Of a DNA stretch of 64,000 bases, positions 23,149-35,336 are shown piece by piece (positions within the stretch are counted from its first letter, which is position 1; each line of letters starts with the position of its first letter). The notes below the pieces were generated by a model. That model worked only from the letters and a program-made list of their open reading frames with translations. It made no database searches and had not been told where the DNA came from. A program made the translations under genes and the position numbers. The stretch comes from Telopea speciosissima (lineage: Eukaryota; Streptophyta; Magnoliopsida; Proteales; Proteaceae): NCBI RefSeq assembly GCF_018873765.1, contig NC_057921.1, forward strand, positions 68,437,557-68,501,556, given 5' to 3'.

Positions 23149-24965
23149 ATGCCGGAGGAAATGAGCCTTTCAGTGAATGGTCAGTCTCGGGTGCCTCCGG
23201 GCTTCCGGTTTCACCCAACAGAAGAAGAGCTCCTTCATTACTACCTGAGAAAGAAGGTCGCTTATGAGAAGATCGACTTGGACGTCATTCGGGACGTCGA
23301 CCTTAACAAGCTCGAGCCCTGGGATATTCAAGGTATAACTCCATTAATAATGTCTCCTTTTAATTGTCCTCCTCCAAAACCCAAATCCATTCTTTTTAAG
23401 TTTTTATTTTTTTTTATTTTTTTTGGTTTCTGGCTTCTACTAGATCCTTATTTATTTATTCATTCTTCATTACTCGATCTTTCTTTAATTTTTTTAATTG
23501 CTGTTTTGTTATTTAAAGTTTAAACAAGCATTCCTAATAACTCAGTGTTGTAACTTGTAATTGCCTTCCTCACCAGTGCTTTTTTTTTTTTTTTTTTTTG
23601 TGGACTATTTTGGTTTTGACAGAAAAGTGCAAAATAGGATCCACTCCACAGAATGATTGGTACTTCTTCAGCCACAAAGACAAGAAGTACCCCACCGGAA
23701 CCAGAACTAATAGAGCAACGGCAGCCGGGTTCTGGAAAGCTACAGGACGTGATAAGGTCATTTACAGTAACTCTAAGCGTATTGGAATGCGGAAGACCCT
23801 CGTCTTCTATAAAGGTCGAGCCCCACACGGCCAGAAATCCGATTGGATCATGCATGAGTACAGGCTTGATGATAACCTAACAACCTCCTCCTCCTCGTCT
23901 GATCCTAACGTACGGTACCTTAAGATCCCATCCCATCCCATCCCATCCGCGCCTCTCTCTTATTTTGGCTAAATTAAGTTAGAATTGTTTCAATTCATTC
24001 TCTACCCGTCATATATTTGTCTGTAACAGTTGTGTATGTGTAAAATCCAGGCATCAAATTCGATGGGGGGAGAAGCGGCACAGGAAGAGGGGTGGGTGGT
24101 TTGCCGTGTGTTCAAGAAGAAGAACCATCATAAGGCTATAGACAGCCCCAAAAGCTCTGCCATCACCATTGAAGCAAAGGCGGCCCACATGTTAAACCCA
24201 AGCAATGATGGCGCCTTGGACCAGATTCTTCAGTACATGGGAAGGAGTTGTAAGCAGGAGAATGATTTCACAAGCCCCCTGAATATTAATAATAATGGTC
24301 TCAACAACATCCACACCATCACAGGCACCACCAACACCACCACCAACAACAACCACAGCAACAACCACCACAGCAACTTGAGGTTTCTCAGACCGATCGA
24401 GATAGCCATCAACAATGGACTCCACGAGAGATTCATGCAACTTCCAGCACTGGAGAGTCCAACGCTTACTTCACTACCAAACGATCGGAGTCAGGACTGT
24501 GGAGGCCAAGCTTGTTATCCACCGCTCGATGAAGGACAGGTGTTGTCCGATGCCGACCTTGGAGGAGGCACGGGGCATCTCAACCCGGTCTACCACTCGG
24601 AACCAGGACTGAGTGACTGGGCAGCCCTGGATCGGCTGGTTGCCTCCCACCTGAATGGCCAAGCAGAGACTTGCAACCACCTGGCCTGCTTTAACGAACC
24701 CACCATGGCCTTCTCTTCACCCGCAGGTCCACTTCCTCATGCTGAAGATGATGATGATGATGATGATGATGATCAAGATGATCATCACCTACCATTGCCA
24801 TTGCCATTGCCACTGCCACAGCTTCGCTCCTCCACTTCCAACTTCATCAACAGATCATATCATAACACCCACGACTACAATAGCGAAATCGATCTATGGA
24901 ACTTCACCAGATCATCGTCATCCTCATCCGACCCACTGTGCCACGTGTCCAATGCTTCTTTATAG
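23149..24965 (+). CDS. NST1: NAC transcription factor, NST/SND secondary-wall group
   Basis: Exons 23149-23332, 23623-23909 and 24051-24965 (GT-AG, phases matching NAC genes) give about 461 residues. The NAC DNA-binding domain covers roughly residues 14-175: [20 protein letters not shown] (A), LEPWDIQ (B/C), [20 protein letters not shown] (C), [24 protein letters not shown] (D) and [13 protein letters not shown] (E). The start [13 protein letters not shown] and the C-terminal [10 protein letters not shown]...DPLCHVSN block are specific to the NST1/NST2/SND1 group (Arabidopsis NAC043/066/012). These switch on secondary wall formation in fibres by activating MYB46-type genes. The C-terminal half is an activation region with Asn/His-rich and poly-Asp tracts, the latter from a GAT repeat at about 24746-24772. 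The ATG at 23149 is preferred because upstream codons lack family similarity. Which NST paralogue it is cannot be settled; symbol is tentative. Confidence 0.93.
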
Positions 24966-25060
24966 CCAAATATCCCTCCCCCTAAAGTGGTATCATAGTA
25001 TTAGTATACATCCCATCACTAGCCAGTTTCCCAAAGTCGTGACTATGTATATACCATATG

Positions 25061-25093
<33 letters not shown>

Positions 25094-26163
25094 CGAGAGA
25101 GAGAGAGAGAGAGATCAGAAAGAGACTGTATGAGAGTGAAGAGAAGTGTGTGAGAGTGAGAGAGTTATAGCCTCTAAGGTCGTATTTTGTATTAGTACTT
25201 TCCAATTAAATAATAATAATAATAATAATATAAGAATTCTAAGTTGGTGTGGCATTGTCAAGTGTCAACCATTTTATCTTTAATTAATCACTAATCACTA
25301 TGTCTTAGCTTTTCACCATTCTTGTCGAAGACTTATCACAAGTTGTTCTTTTTGGGTGGTGTGAATGTGTGATATGCTCTTCCCAACTCTAATCAATGTT
25401 TACTTTTCAAGGCTTTACCACTAATATATATCTTTATTTAATCGTTAAACCTCGTTTAGTTTGAAAGCTTGATGATGAGTTAGCCAAAGCTGCTTTCTTC
25501 CGAGCTTTGGCTACAATAATTCCCAAGACCCGCCTTCTCCATCCACTTGACCCAGGAAGCGATAAAGGGTTGAGTCCATGGCTCCAGATTGTGTATTTGC
25601 TTTATCGGCAGGCTCTGATCAGCAAGCAGCCAGGGTCACTGCTCCTGTGCATGCTGCATGTGTTCTCGGGTACGTGGACCTTAATTGGTTTGTCAACCCA
25701 GCGGCCGTGACCCGACTCTGGTGCACTGCGAAGCAAGATAAGAGAAAACGCTAAGAAACAGGAAAAAAAGTTAAGCTCTTTCAAGCTTCAAGCCAAGAGA
25801 ACGACTCCTCTCTGTTCTAAAACTCAATAATCCATCATCGCCCATAACGTTTTAAAGCTATAAACCCTTAAGATGTGAAGTCACTACCCATAAATATCCT
25901 ATGGCTGGGTTACATTTATAAATAAATAAGTATTCAGTTCAATTCCAGATTTCGCGATTCCGCAAAGAAACATCTTCTTTTTTAGAAAGTGAGAATCAAA
26001 TACAAAAAAACAAAAAACGAATCAGTTGTTGAATGTATTGTCACGTTCTGAGTTAGACTACACTGCATGGTTCTGAAAATGACCAACTTGGCCCGGTATT
26101 CTTCGATGCTCTTTCTTTCGTAAACAAGAAAGGAAAAGAAAGAACAATAATCACAGTTTTTTT
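24966..26163. other. NAC 3' region and intergenic DNA
   Basis: The NAC 3' UTR contains a (TA)n then (GA)n microsatellite (about 25058-25113) and an (AAT)n run at 25209-25231. A GC-richer block at about 25500-25745 (CTTGACCCAGGAAGCGATAA) is not recognised and has no long open frame. No gene is supported beyond it. Confidence 0.4.
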
Positions 26164-26168
26164 GTCTG

Positions 26169-26703
26169 TGTTGCGTCAAGAACTGGTGGGTGGAGCGTGC
26201 CGTTCTTGCAAAGAAGCAAACAGCAACAGAGGATCGGGCGAGCCGGCTTAGTCACTCCGATGCCCAAGTCAGAACTCCTTAAGAACAGATAACAGTAATA
26301 GAATTCAGATGATCATAGAGGGGGGGTTACCCCCAGTTTTTTATAGGTGGTTAGGAGAGTCCTACAGGTAATGGCGTGATTCATTGGGCAAGGAGGTTCT
26401 ATCGGCGTGAGGGATAAGTTCCCCAACCCATTATGCCTTGTCAGTCTGGATTGGCGCATTATTTTAGGGCCATTTTGCCTCATTTTCGGGAGATGACTTC
26501 GCTACATTATCCGGATTAGTCAATGTGGCCGCGTCGAGCCACTACTAAGATCGGGTCGCTACTTAGGCTAGGTCGATCGAGGACCGACCTTGTCCTTCAG
26601 AGGGGGCGGCCTAGTTGGCCGTTCGTTCCTTGTTCTCGTCGTCCCCACCCCTGAAGAGATACACTCGTCATCTTTCTATTGGGGCCGGTTTTATGGTGTA
26701 TCA
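26169..26703 (-). mobile_element. Solo LTR S1 (family with TGAT...CA ends)
   Basis: The 535-bp unit is flanked by perfect GTCTG duplications (26164-26168 and 26704-26708). In minus orientation it begins TGATACACC and ends GACGCAACA. It is related to the solo LTRs at 27467, 41164 and 52664. No internal retroelement sequence adjoins, so it is the usual product of LTR-LTR recombination. Family probably Ty3/gypsy, not proven. Confidence 0.82.
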
Positions 26704-26824
26704 GTCTGGAAAATCCATACTGAAGTTTCCCTAGGAGATCTGGACTCTGAAGCCACTTCTATTGTTGACTCTCCAAAATAATCTATACACTCCTCGATAC
26801 GCTTTCTCATGTTATCCTCCATGC

Positions 26825-27466
26825 CAGAGTTGAAACCAGGTTTTTTGAATCAACTCGTCACTCTAAAAATCTAGTGATTGGGGCAAGTCAAACCTTGTTA
26901 GAACAAGTCATGTTATTTTCTTTTTTCCTAATTTTTCTATAGGAAAAAGAATTCTGTCTGGGAGTGTGGGCCCATGTACTCCCAAGAGTCTATCTCTTTC
27001 CTTCCCATATGAAAAGACACATATGCTCCCTTGTTTTGAGGAGAGAGATAAACACATGGGAGTGCCGGCGTAGCCACACTCCCAGAGAGAAAACTGCTTC
27101 TCTTTTTCTATTATCATCCTCCTTCTACTTCTCAGACGGAGGAGGAACTGAGGCTATTGTTGCATCACATGAGGGAACAAAAAAAGGGAATAATGTTGAC
27201 AAAGAATAAAAATTCTAAGGTTTTGTTTAGTTGTTGATCAAAGTTATGGTCTATGAATAGTATATGACCCAACAAAAAAAAAAAAGACTTCTGATTTTAA
27301 TATGACTCAAAAAAAAAAATATATATTGAGTCAATAAAAACTCAGAGTGACTCAGACCTAGGTTGGTCATTTCTTAAACCTAGGCGATTCTTCATGACTC
27401 TTAACTGGATTTAATGTTTACTCAACTCCAGGTGGACTCGTTGGAGTCAAAACTTGATTTTCCAAT
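26825..27466. repeat. Dispersed repeat family R1, copy 2, interrupted by MITE M1
   Basis: It has the same order as copy 1 at 10215-10985 (GGGGCAAGTCAAACC, then GGTCTATGAATAGTATATG, CTCAGACCTAGG, GATTTTCCAATTG). A MITE is inserted at 26941-27102, and solo LTR S2 starts at its right edge. Confidence 0.6.
26941..27102. mobile_element. MULE-type MITE M1, copy 2 (complete)
   Basis: 162 bp with inverted ends (TCTGGGAGTGTGG at left, CCACACTCCCAGAGAG at right) and a perfect 9-bp duplication TTTTTCTAT (26932-26940 and 27103-27111). It is inserted in repeat R1; the uninterrupted R1 copy at 10215 shows the empty arrangement. Confidence 0.82.
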
Positions 27467-28061
27467 TGATATGTCAAGAAACATCAACCAATAAGAGATT
27501 GACACGTGTGCTGCGGATGAGCCGAGGTCGAGCAGGGCAAGGGTGAACCGACCTTATCTATAAGACCTCAAAGAACACGCGCGCAGCCCCAGACCACGCC
27601 ATGATAGCGAGGGGTCGCCAGATGGACCCTCCTATGAGGACGACCTGACCGAGAGCCTAGACCACCCAGCAGCAGGAAGGGGTAACCTCATCAGGACGAC
27701 CCGAACACCACACTCCATTAAAAGGAACAAGCCACGAATCCATGTGGCCCGAGATTATAGCCCATGAGGCACCTAATAAGGCGCAAGAGGATCAAGGGAT
27801 CAACGTTATCCCTAAAATCACTCCTAAAATCTCTCACTCCACGCCTAGGATTCTACCTTCCTATTAGGGCACGATTCTGCCCACATTCGCCTATAAATAA
27901 CAGGGTCAATTCCTTTCCCGATCATCTAATTTCAATTATCACTATCTGTTGCTAAGAGTTCTGACTTAGGCATCGGAGTGGAGACACCGGCATAGTCCGG
28001 CCCTCTCTTGCTAATTCTGTATTGCAAGAACAGGTCGTTCCGGCACAGTTCTTGACGCACA
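27467..28061 (+). mobile_element. Solo LTR S2 (family with TGAT...CA ends)
   Basis: Begins TGATATGTCAAG and ends TTCTTGACGCACA, with CCAAT before and CCAAC after as a probable 5-bp duplication. A TATA-type CTATAAATAAC near 27890 and the GACACCGG...GTCCGG stretch are shared in layout with the other solo LTRs. It lies opposite to S1, about 760 bp away. Probably Ty3/gypsy. Confidence 0.75.
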
Positions 28062-28920
28062 CCAACTATGCTCAATGCAAAATTAGAACACATAATCTTC
28101 AAATACTCTAAATGATTTCTTAGTGCATGGCAACCTAGGTCCTTCGCGAATTGGCCATCATTATAAGGTTCACCTAGTTATTACTCATTTTGGTCTTTCT
28201 TTTTTTGGTAGAACTCATATTGGTCTTAATTTTCAGATCTAATTAATTGTAGATCGACCTCCGTTGGAGTGAAATTGCACCAAGAAAATATACATACCGA
28301 GCATATATATATATATATATATATATTCACTTTGGAAGTGCCCTCTCATGTACAAAAGGAAATTTCCTTTTTATTTAAGGGGCATAAATTGTATTACGTA
28401 CACCCCTAATTAAAAAAATTCCATAGAATCAAATGACTATGATACAATGTTATACGATTATATCTATATAAATCCCAAAGTCTCAACATTCCCCTTCACG
28501 TTCACGTGGTGTTGTTTGACCGACAACAAATGGAATGGAAGTGACTCTAATATATATAACGTGAATCTCCCATGAAATACATTTGGGTTGTGCAATCCAA
28601 AACCTTAAGCAATTAGGTAGAGATGGCCCAAGTATATTTATTTTAAGACGTATACAACGAATACCTAAATAATCGATGTGAAACTACATACACCCCTATA
28701 ACTCACACATTATCTCAACATTACCAAAATACATAATTCATTTTCGAATCAACTTACAAAAGGAGAGTTGATCAATCAGAAGTATACGAGCTTGTCATGA
28801 AATCTGAAAGGTAAGTTGCATGCTCACTGCTTATACAATACAAACACGTCAAGCGGGATCCTTTGGTATCCGCAACCCATATACCCTTAACAGCTCAGAA
28901 TCTTTTTTTACCCGTATGGG
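28062..28920. other. Intergenic A/T-rich DNA
   Basis: Nothing genic is seen. A (TA)n microsatellite spans 28303-28326. Confidence 0.4.
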
Positions 28921-28924
28921 AACA

Positions 28925-29405
28925 TAAGAGACGAAACTACTTGACTGGAATATAGGTCCCTGACACGTACTACGGGTGACTTGTGAGTCCAGATGTCTTC
29001 GAAAGGACAGCTATTTTGTCCTTGGCTCCCTTTACTGAGGTAACTCTTTCACCTAATATGGTGCTTATGATCTAACTAGTAAATAGAGGAAGCCCCACTT
29101 GACTGGAATTTTAGGACCCAGACCCTACGGGTGACTTGGGAGTCCAGATGCCTTAGAATGGACGTACACCCTTTTTGTTCCTGTTCATTTTCGGGGGAAA
29201 CTATTTCACCTAATTTGTGGCTTATGTTCTTCTAGCTAATAAATAGACGAAGCTATATTAATAAGTAGACAGGAATTTTAGGATCCAGACCCTACGGGTG
29301 AGCGCGTGCAGATTCCTTAGAATGGACAGCCATTTTGTTCTTGCCCACATTTCTGGGGAAAACTATTTCACCTAATGTATATATATTATGTTCTAACTAA
29401 TGCCA
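28925..29405. repeat. Tandem array, about 3 units of about 160 bp
   Basis: The block GACTGGAATTTTAGG, CCCTACGGGTGACTTG, CCTTAGAATGGAC, ACTATTTCACCTAAT occurs three times in order, starting near 28930, 29088 and 29243 (periods about 158 and 167). Units are diverged, so it is an old local tandem duplication or a small satellite. No open frame runs through it. Confidence 0.72.
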
Positions 29406-29767
29406 TTCATATTCATCGGGGCTGGCTGGGTACCAGAGAAGTTCGGGTTAAAAAAAAAAAAACTAATGCCATTCATTTTCATGTGTATGAGTGTGTGGTT
29501 TTTTTTTTTAAACGTGGTCCAATAGAGGTGAGAGTTATGATGACACAAAAATCCAATCACAAGGTCAAATCATCAACAGTGAGGAAATTCTTCCTTATTT
29601 ATTATTAATTACCATCTAAAATTTCATTAAGATCAAAATCATCATTCACGAATCACCAGCCACTCTCTTTTATATATTTATCAGAAAATTCTTAATTTTT
29701 AGTACAAGTGCTGTAAGAGTACAAGTAATCACATGTGAAACCGGGTCAATTTCCATTCTTTGATTTT

Positions 29768-29897
29768 GGATACCATTTATCCATACCTTACGTTTATCAT
29801 GTTCTTTATTTGTTTTATGTATTTTGTTTTCTGGATACCATTTATCCATACCTTACGTTTATCATGTTCTTTATTTGTTTTATGTATTTTGTTTTCT
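29768..29897. repeat. Perfect 65-bp tandem duplication
   Basis: Two abutting identical 65-bp units (29768-29832 and 29833-29897) begin GGATACCATTTATCCATACC. I see no mismatch, so the duplication is recent or an assembly artefact. Confidence 0.92.
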
Positions 29898-30766
29898 TTT
29901 GCTTGGTGTTGGGCGCGCATGATGAATAACCCTCTTTCTACCCAAAAAAAAATTCAACTGGTGCCGTTTAGGGCAAAATGCTAATCGATGTAGATCGCAT
30001 TAATTAAACGATGATCATTTATCTAAGATTGGATTATTTAATTTTAACAATGGTGGTTTAGAGATTGTTACATGTGGGCTTGGCTTTGTAGCACATCAAG
30101 AATGGCCTGAATGCAAAACAAGGCATTATATGAAAGGATGACTTGAAACAAGCAAAGAAAGCAACATAAAAAAAAACACGCAGGGCTTCAACTTTCAACC
30201 CTTCACAGTTAAGAGAGGGGGGGGGGGGGGGGTGGCGCAAGAATTGAGTTACCTAGCTTTCATGATGGCCCTCTCTGGCCTCGTCGAGAAGCCTTGATTT
30301 CAGGAGTTATGAAACCTGATCGATCTGGAGCCCAAACGGGGCTGTGGGGTTTGCCGACAAACCATGAAAGCAATAGTAAAAGACCTGTTTTAAAGGGTCA
30401 TCAGTTTGGATGTGGTTCACCCCAAAAAGACCACTTAATTATCAATGAAAGAAGTAATTTAGTTAGGTGGATGGGCCCCAGAGAGGTTACATCTGGGCTC
30501 AAAATGGGGTGCACATACAACAGCTTTAATTCGCAAAGTAGAGGATGGGCTAAAAGGGAATGGGAGCAGCGTTTGAAATTTAGAGGCTAATGAGAATCAA
30601 ATCCCACCCAAAAGAATATTATGTGATGAAATTTAAAAAAAGGTTGAGGAGATCCCACTACCTTTTATAACTTTTCACTCTGCTTTCTCCATTCTTCTAT
30701 TAGGACGTAAAAGACATTCTACGAGCATTTTGTGCTCCTCGCTAACTTCCAAGCAACAAGAGATGA
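29898..30766. other. Intergenic DNA
   Basis: No gene is supported. A long G tract is at about 30218-30232. The open frame at 30294-30590 has no recognisable domain and atypical composition. Confidence 0.35.
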
Positions 30767-30774
30767 GCAGCAAG

Positions 30775-31210
30775 TAGGGATGTAAATGGATAATCGAAAT
30801 CCGAATCCGAATCTGCATCCGTGTCTGTTTAGGGGCATCCGTATTCGTTTAGAGATATCCGGGAAATAATCCGAATACTCCGATTAAAATCCGTCCGAAA
30901 AAAAATTCGAATACTTAATAATAAAAAATTAAATAAATAATGATTTTGACGATTTTTTAAGATTCAATAGGTTCTAGAATATGATGAAAAGAGAATCATG
31001 ATCTAAGAGATATGGATTGAGAGTGAATTGTATCCACTAGGGGGAGGAAGGTCCGGGTTACACAAGGCAGAGATGTAAACGGATGGTCAAAAATCCGAAT
31101 CCGATCCGCATCCGAATCCGTTTAGAGGTATTCGAATTCGATCAGGGAATATCCGACTCCGATCACATCCGATCCGTATCCGATCCGAATCCGATCCGTT
31201 TACATCCCTA
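30775..31210. mobile_element. hAT-type MITE H1, copy 1
   Basis: TAGGGATGTAAATGGAT at the left and ATCCGTTTACATCCCTA at the right are inverted ends. A perfect 8-bp duplication GCAGCAAG flanks it (30767-30774 and 31211-31218), diagnostic of hAT. The interior is rich in ATCCGAATCCG words. Confidence 0.88.
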
Positions 31211-31503
31211 GCAGCAAGACCGCGGAGACATCCTTTTTACACTTACAAATTGGCGGAGAAAGTAAGTCTGGGGACCGGTGTGGTACGGCCCTCTACAGGC
31301 CAGGTGATGTGCATGCAATTCAACGGCCGGGTTTCCCTTTCAGGAATCTTCAACTTTTTCCAGGCTATTATATCATCCATAATCGCATGACCCCAGCATA
31401 CTTAATTTCACATTAATCATCGTCTTCGATCTTCTCATTATAATTGCTACATAAGGTTGACATAATCAAGTTTACTTTTTCCTGTTTAGTGAGATGAGAA
31501 AAG

Positions 31504-31945
31504 TAGGGATGTAAATGGATAATCGAAATTTGAATCCGAATCCGCATCCGCATCCGTATTCATTTAGGGACATTCGTATTAGTTTAGAGATATTCAAAAA
31601 ATAATTTGAATACTCCGATTAAAATCCGTCTAAAAAAAATTTTGAATACTTAATAAAAAAAATTAAGTAAATAATGATTTTGAGGGTTTTTTAAGATTCA
31701 GCAGGTTCTAGAATATGATGAAAAGAAAATCATGATCTAAGAGATATGGATTGAGAGTAAATTGTGTCCGCTAGGGGGAGAAAGGTTCGGGTTACACAAG
31801 TCAAAGATGTAAACGGATGATCGAAAATTCGAATCAGATCCGCATTCGAATCTACATTTGAATCCATTTAGAGGTATCCATATTCAATCAGAAAATATCC
31901 AGTTCTGATCACATCCGATGTAAATCCGATCCGTTTACATCCCTA
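31504..31945. mobile_element. hAT-type MITE H1, copy 2
   Basis: Same ends and interior as copy 1, same orientation, about 290 bp further on. The flanks GAGAAAAG and AAAAAAAA are only a weak match, so the duplication has decayed or lay in an A-rich target. Confidence 0.8.
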
Positions 31946-33239
31946 AAAAAAAACTGTGATTGAACGAAGATGTCAAATCCATCTATCTCTAAGGGAGCTG
32001 GAGCTGCCACTGAATTCATGAAGTTTGTGGGAATTGAGTAGTATATGATCTAGTAAAGTGTAAAGACAGAAGAAAATGGTAGGGCTAGCTAGCTAGAGCT
32101 ATTAATGGGACATTGTCCTTCAATTCTCTTCCCTTTTTCTCTGGAAAACAGGCCATAAAGGAAGAATCCATTTGAGCCCAACCTCTTGTAGACCCGATCT
32201 GCCCATTATCAAACCCTACTTTTGGTATAGAAGGATAGAAATGATGTGTGTCCCAAGTCCCAACTATACTCTCATCCCACAGCTATGTTTTTTTGCGGCC
32301 TGGACGCTAAGTCAAAAGAATCTCTGTGGCTCCCAAAGGTGCTACAGTACTCATGAATCAATATCATCCACAGAGGATTAATGCATGCAGCCCTACTCAG
32401 AGTTTCTTCAATGGAAAGGCTAACAACGGTTGCAAATTAATATGTATAGTCCTTCTTCTATTTTTTTTAATGAAAGTATAATCACACAAATCACACACCA
32501 ATCCTAAAAGGTTAACCAAATTTTAAGACCGTAGAATAGCGGATATATACAATACACACCATACTCACACACACCTACACACCCCTTCTATTTTTTTTAT
32601 GAAAGTATAATCACACGAACCACACACCAATCCCAATAGATTAAACAACTTCTCTTGTTTCCTCGCAAAAGTGGCCGGGGTGGTGTACCTGCTATTATAC
32701 GTTTTGGTTGTGGGTGGGGGACTGCAAATTCCTTCTTACCATTCAACAGAGAAGCTCGTCAATAAAGTCTTTTATTCCTCTTGGCCAAAAAAATAAAGAT
32801 TAGTAGGCCACCCAACAACGATCGTTCCGAATACTGCGATTCTAATTCTTAGGGCATGAGTCACTTTAAAATGAGCACTCTCAGCTAGGATGTAGTAAAA
32901 TGGAGCAGTTTCCCTTCTCTGCGAGCATCACCATGGGCATTAATGGAGCTGGGATAAGGATCATAATGAGTGTATGGGCATTTTCAATTTTTTTGGCCTG
33001 AAAGGGGGAGTATTAATGATCATGGGACCGCGGGTTTTCTCCTAATAAAAAAATTATAGGATAATGTTTTCTCGAGCATCTTAAATGTGATGCACTAGCA
33101 TCGCACTTGAGATGATAAATTTTCAAATGTGTAACGTAAATTTCCATTTTCATTTCCATCTTGCTCCAGTCTATCATTTGCTCTAGCTCCGGTAACACTA
33201 AGCGGCAGCACCCACCTCTTTCTTCCACATCCTTCCTAC
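31946..33239. other. Intergenic DNA with a local direct repeat
   Basis: A unit of about 55 bp containing ATGAAAGTATAATCACAC and CACACACCAATCC occurs at about 32456-32512 and again at 32586-32642. No gene is supported. Confidence 0.45.
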
Positions 33240-33575
33240 CATGGTTCGTAATCCTGTGATCGATCAAGGTCAATACCAATCTGAGACCGATTTGTATCGG
33301 TCAAAATAGGTAAGTCCAAAGTGGCCAAAAAATTGGGTTTTGCATGATCAGTTTTTTATATCGGTCAATAATAATTAAAAAAATATATATTAAAATTTTA
33401 AAAACAAGAAAATTTTCAAAAAAATGTCCAAACACCCCCCCTCCCCAAAAAAGATCATATGTATCGGATTGGATGATCCAACCGGGTAAACCGATCTAAG
33501 GAGCGATCTACTAATACGGAGCAGGACCGGTCATTAATTGGATCGGATCAATTGGATCCAATAATACGAACCATG
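33240..33575. repeat. ATGGTTCGTA-ended repeat
   Basis: CCATGGTTCGTAAT at the left and TAATACGAACCATG at the right form inverted ends. The interior has CGATTTGTATCGG and GGATCGGATCAATTGGATCC words, related to 19350-19605. Probably a MITE of about 335 bp. Confidence 0.5.
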
Positions 33576-35320
33576 CTCCCTACTCCAAGCTTCTTCTTTT
33601 TTCCTTTAAATCCAGGTCCCCCTCCCCTAGGCAAGGTAGTTAGGTTGTTAATAATAGCGACATATGCTATTTACTTGCACAAATCCACTATATTTGCATC
33701 ACAACTTATAATATGATCTTTAGTGTTTTGAATACAAAAGCATAAAACAATCATAAATTTGTGGAAATCTTTGCCTCTTCCCAAATATAGTTTGGGTAAG
33801 GTTGCGATCGATTTTGAGCCCCATATCAATCAAAATGGGTCATGGCTGATCCTGCATCCGATTTGGGATTTTTGGATTTTTCTCCAAATGTAGGAATACG
33901 ATACATCCTTTTCGGTTTACCGTTCTTTAGACACGAAGTACAAAGAAAGGCAATATCATGACCACCATGGCAGAGGACGCTCCATCATTATTAAAAAAAA
34001 ATATCTAACTTATTGGGCAAGTAAAATGAAAAAAAAAATCAAAAATAAAAACTATTTGTTCAAATTAAGACTGAGCGTTGGACGGTTCACCCACCATCCT
34101 AGGGTTCATAAACCTCTCCTAAGATTTTTGCATGTTTCAAATTATCCTCCAAATACCCATTCATGCCCTCTCCCGACTCCCGCCCCTCGGTGAATGGAAT
34201 CCCACTCACCGTGCATGGAGGGAAACTCAGTCCCCCCCACCCCCCCCCCCCCCCCTCCCCCTCCCCCTCCCCAAAAACAAAAAACTATTATAGCTATAAA
34301 GATTGGTATGGTAAAAATCCACAAAATTTTGACTGCTTTGAAGCCCATGATAGATTATTACATCTAAGCCCAATTCTGGCTCAAAACTTATCAAAGCCTA
34401 CAAAAGGCCCACCCAAAAAGGCAAGTCACTAAACGATACTCATAAATCATTATTTCGGGTGTGATTCCTCTCCAGTCGCATCAAAAAACTGGTAATTAAA
34501 ACAAAAGATGAGGGAGCTGAAGGGGTCCAGTAGGTCTCGCACAAAGAGAGGATCCGTGGCCCATCAACTCACCCAAAGTTTGCCTCCATTCGATCATTCT
34601 AATTAAAGTTTATCCTTCCAAATCTCTCAATCAGAGAAGAAAGATCTAACAATGAGCCTTGACCTCCTGAAAAAGACCTCCTGAAAATAGGACATGTCGC
34701 ATACTGCATGTGGGTTCCATAGATCTGTATTAGAGTCTGGAAACCTGCTTAGATCTGAGATTTTCATTCTTTGTATGCTTGTGAGAGAATAATTAATACT
34801 AGATTAGATTACGTTGTCGATGAATCTTATAATAAGCAACAGCACCAAAATTCTACACGATGCACTGCCATTTCCATCACTCTTAACCAAATTTCTGTTT
34901 GAATATCTTTCTCACCAGGAAAAAGTTGGTTGTCATATTTTTCCACATGGCATATTCTCATTCGCTTTAAGACATTTCCTCGTGATGTATACATCTGCAA
35001 GTTTGACCCAGTTAACCTAAACCCACCTTAAAATACCGAGGGTCTATGCTGGGCTTTTTCTTATCTATAGAATAGCCAATTAAAGGTTAAGCTTTATAGG
35101 CCTCGGTCCAACCCAGCCCAGGCCTGGTTGCTCCCTATATATATGCCCATATTTTTTTGGAAAAAAGATTGTTGTTTGGTCAAATGCCTCCGGCGCTTAG
35201 ACATAGGATCGCCCAAAATTAACACCCAATACCTCCTGAAATTAAAAATCTAATCTATGTTAATGTCCCTGCACGTGCGCTTTTATTAGATCTCAAGTTG
35301 GTGTAGGGATTACAAAATCT
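33576..35320. other. Intergenic DNA
   Basis: No gene is seen. A C homopolymer leading into CCCCCT repeats occupies about 34231-34272. Confidence 0.35.
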
Positions 35321-35336
35321 AGTTTATTATAAGATT

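Noticed and set aside
25500-25745. GC-richer block after the NAC gene as a possible exon
   Set aside because: No long frame, splice pattern or domain is visible.
28925-29405. CRISPR-like array
   Set aside because: Units are long, diverged and directly tandem without spacers, and the DNA is plant nuclear.
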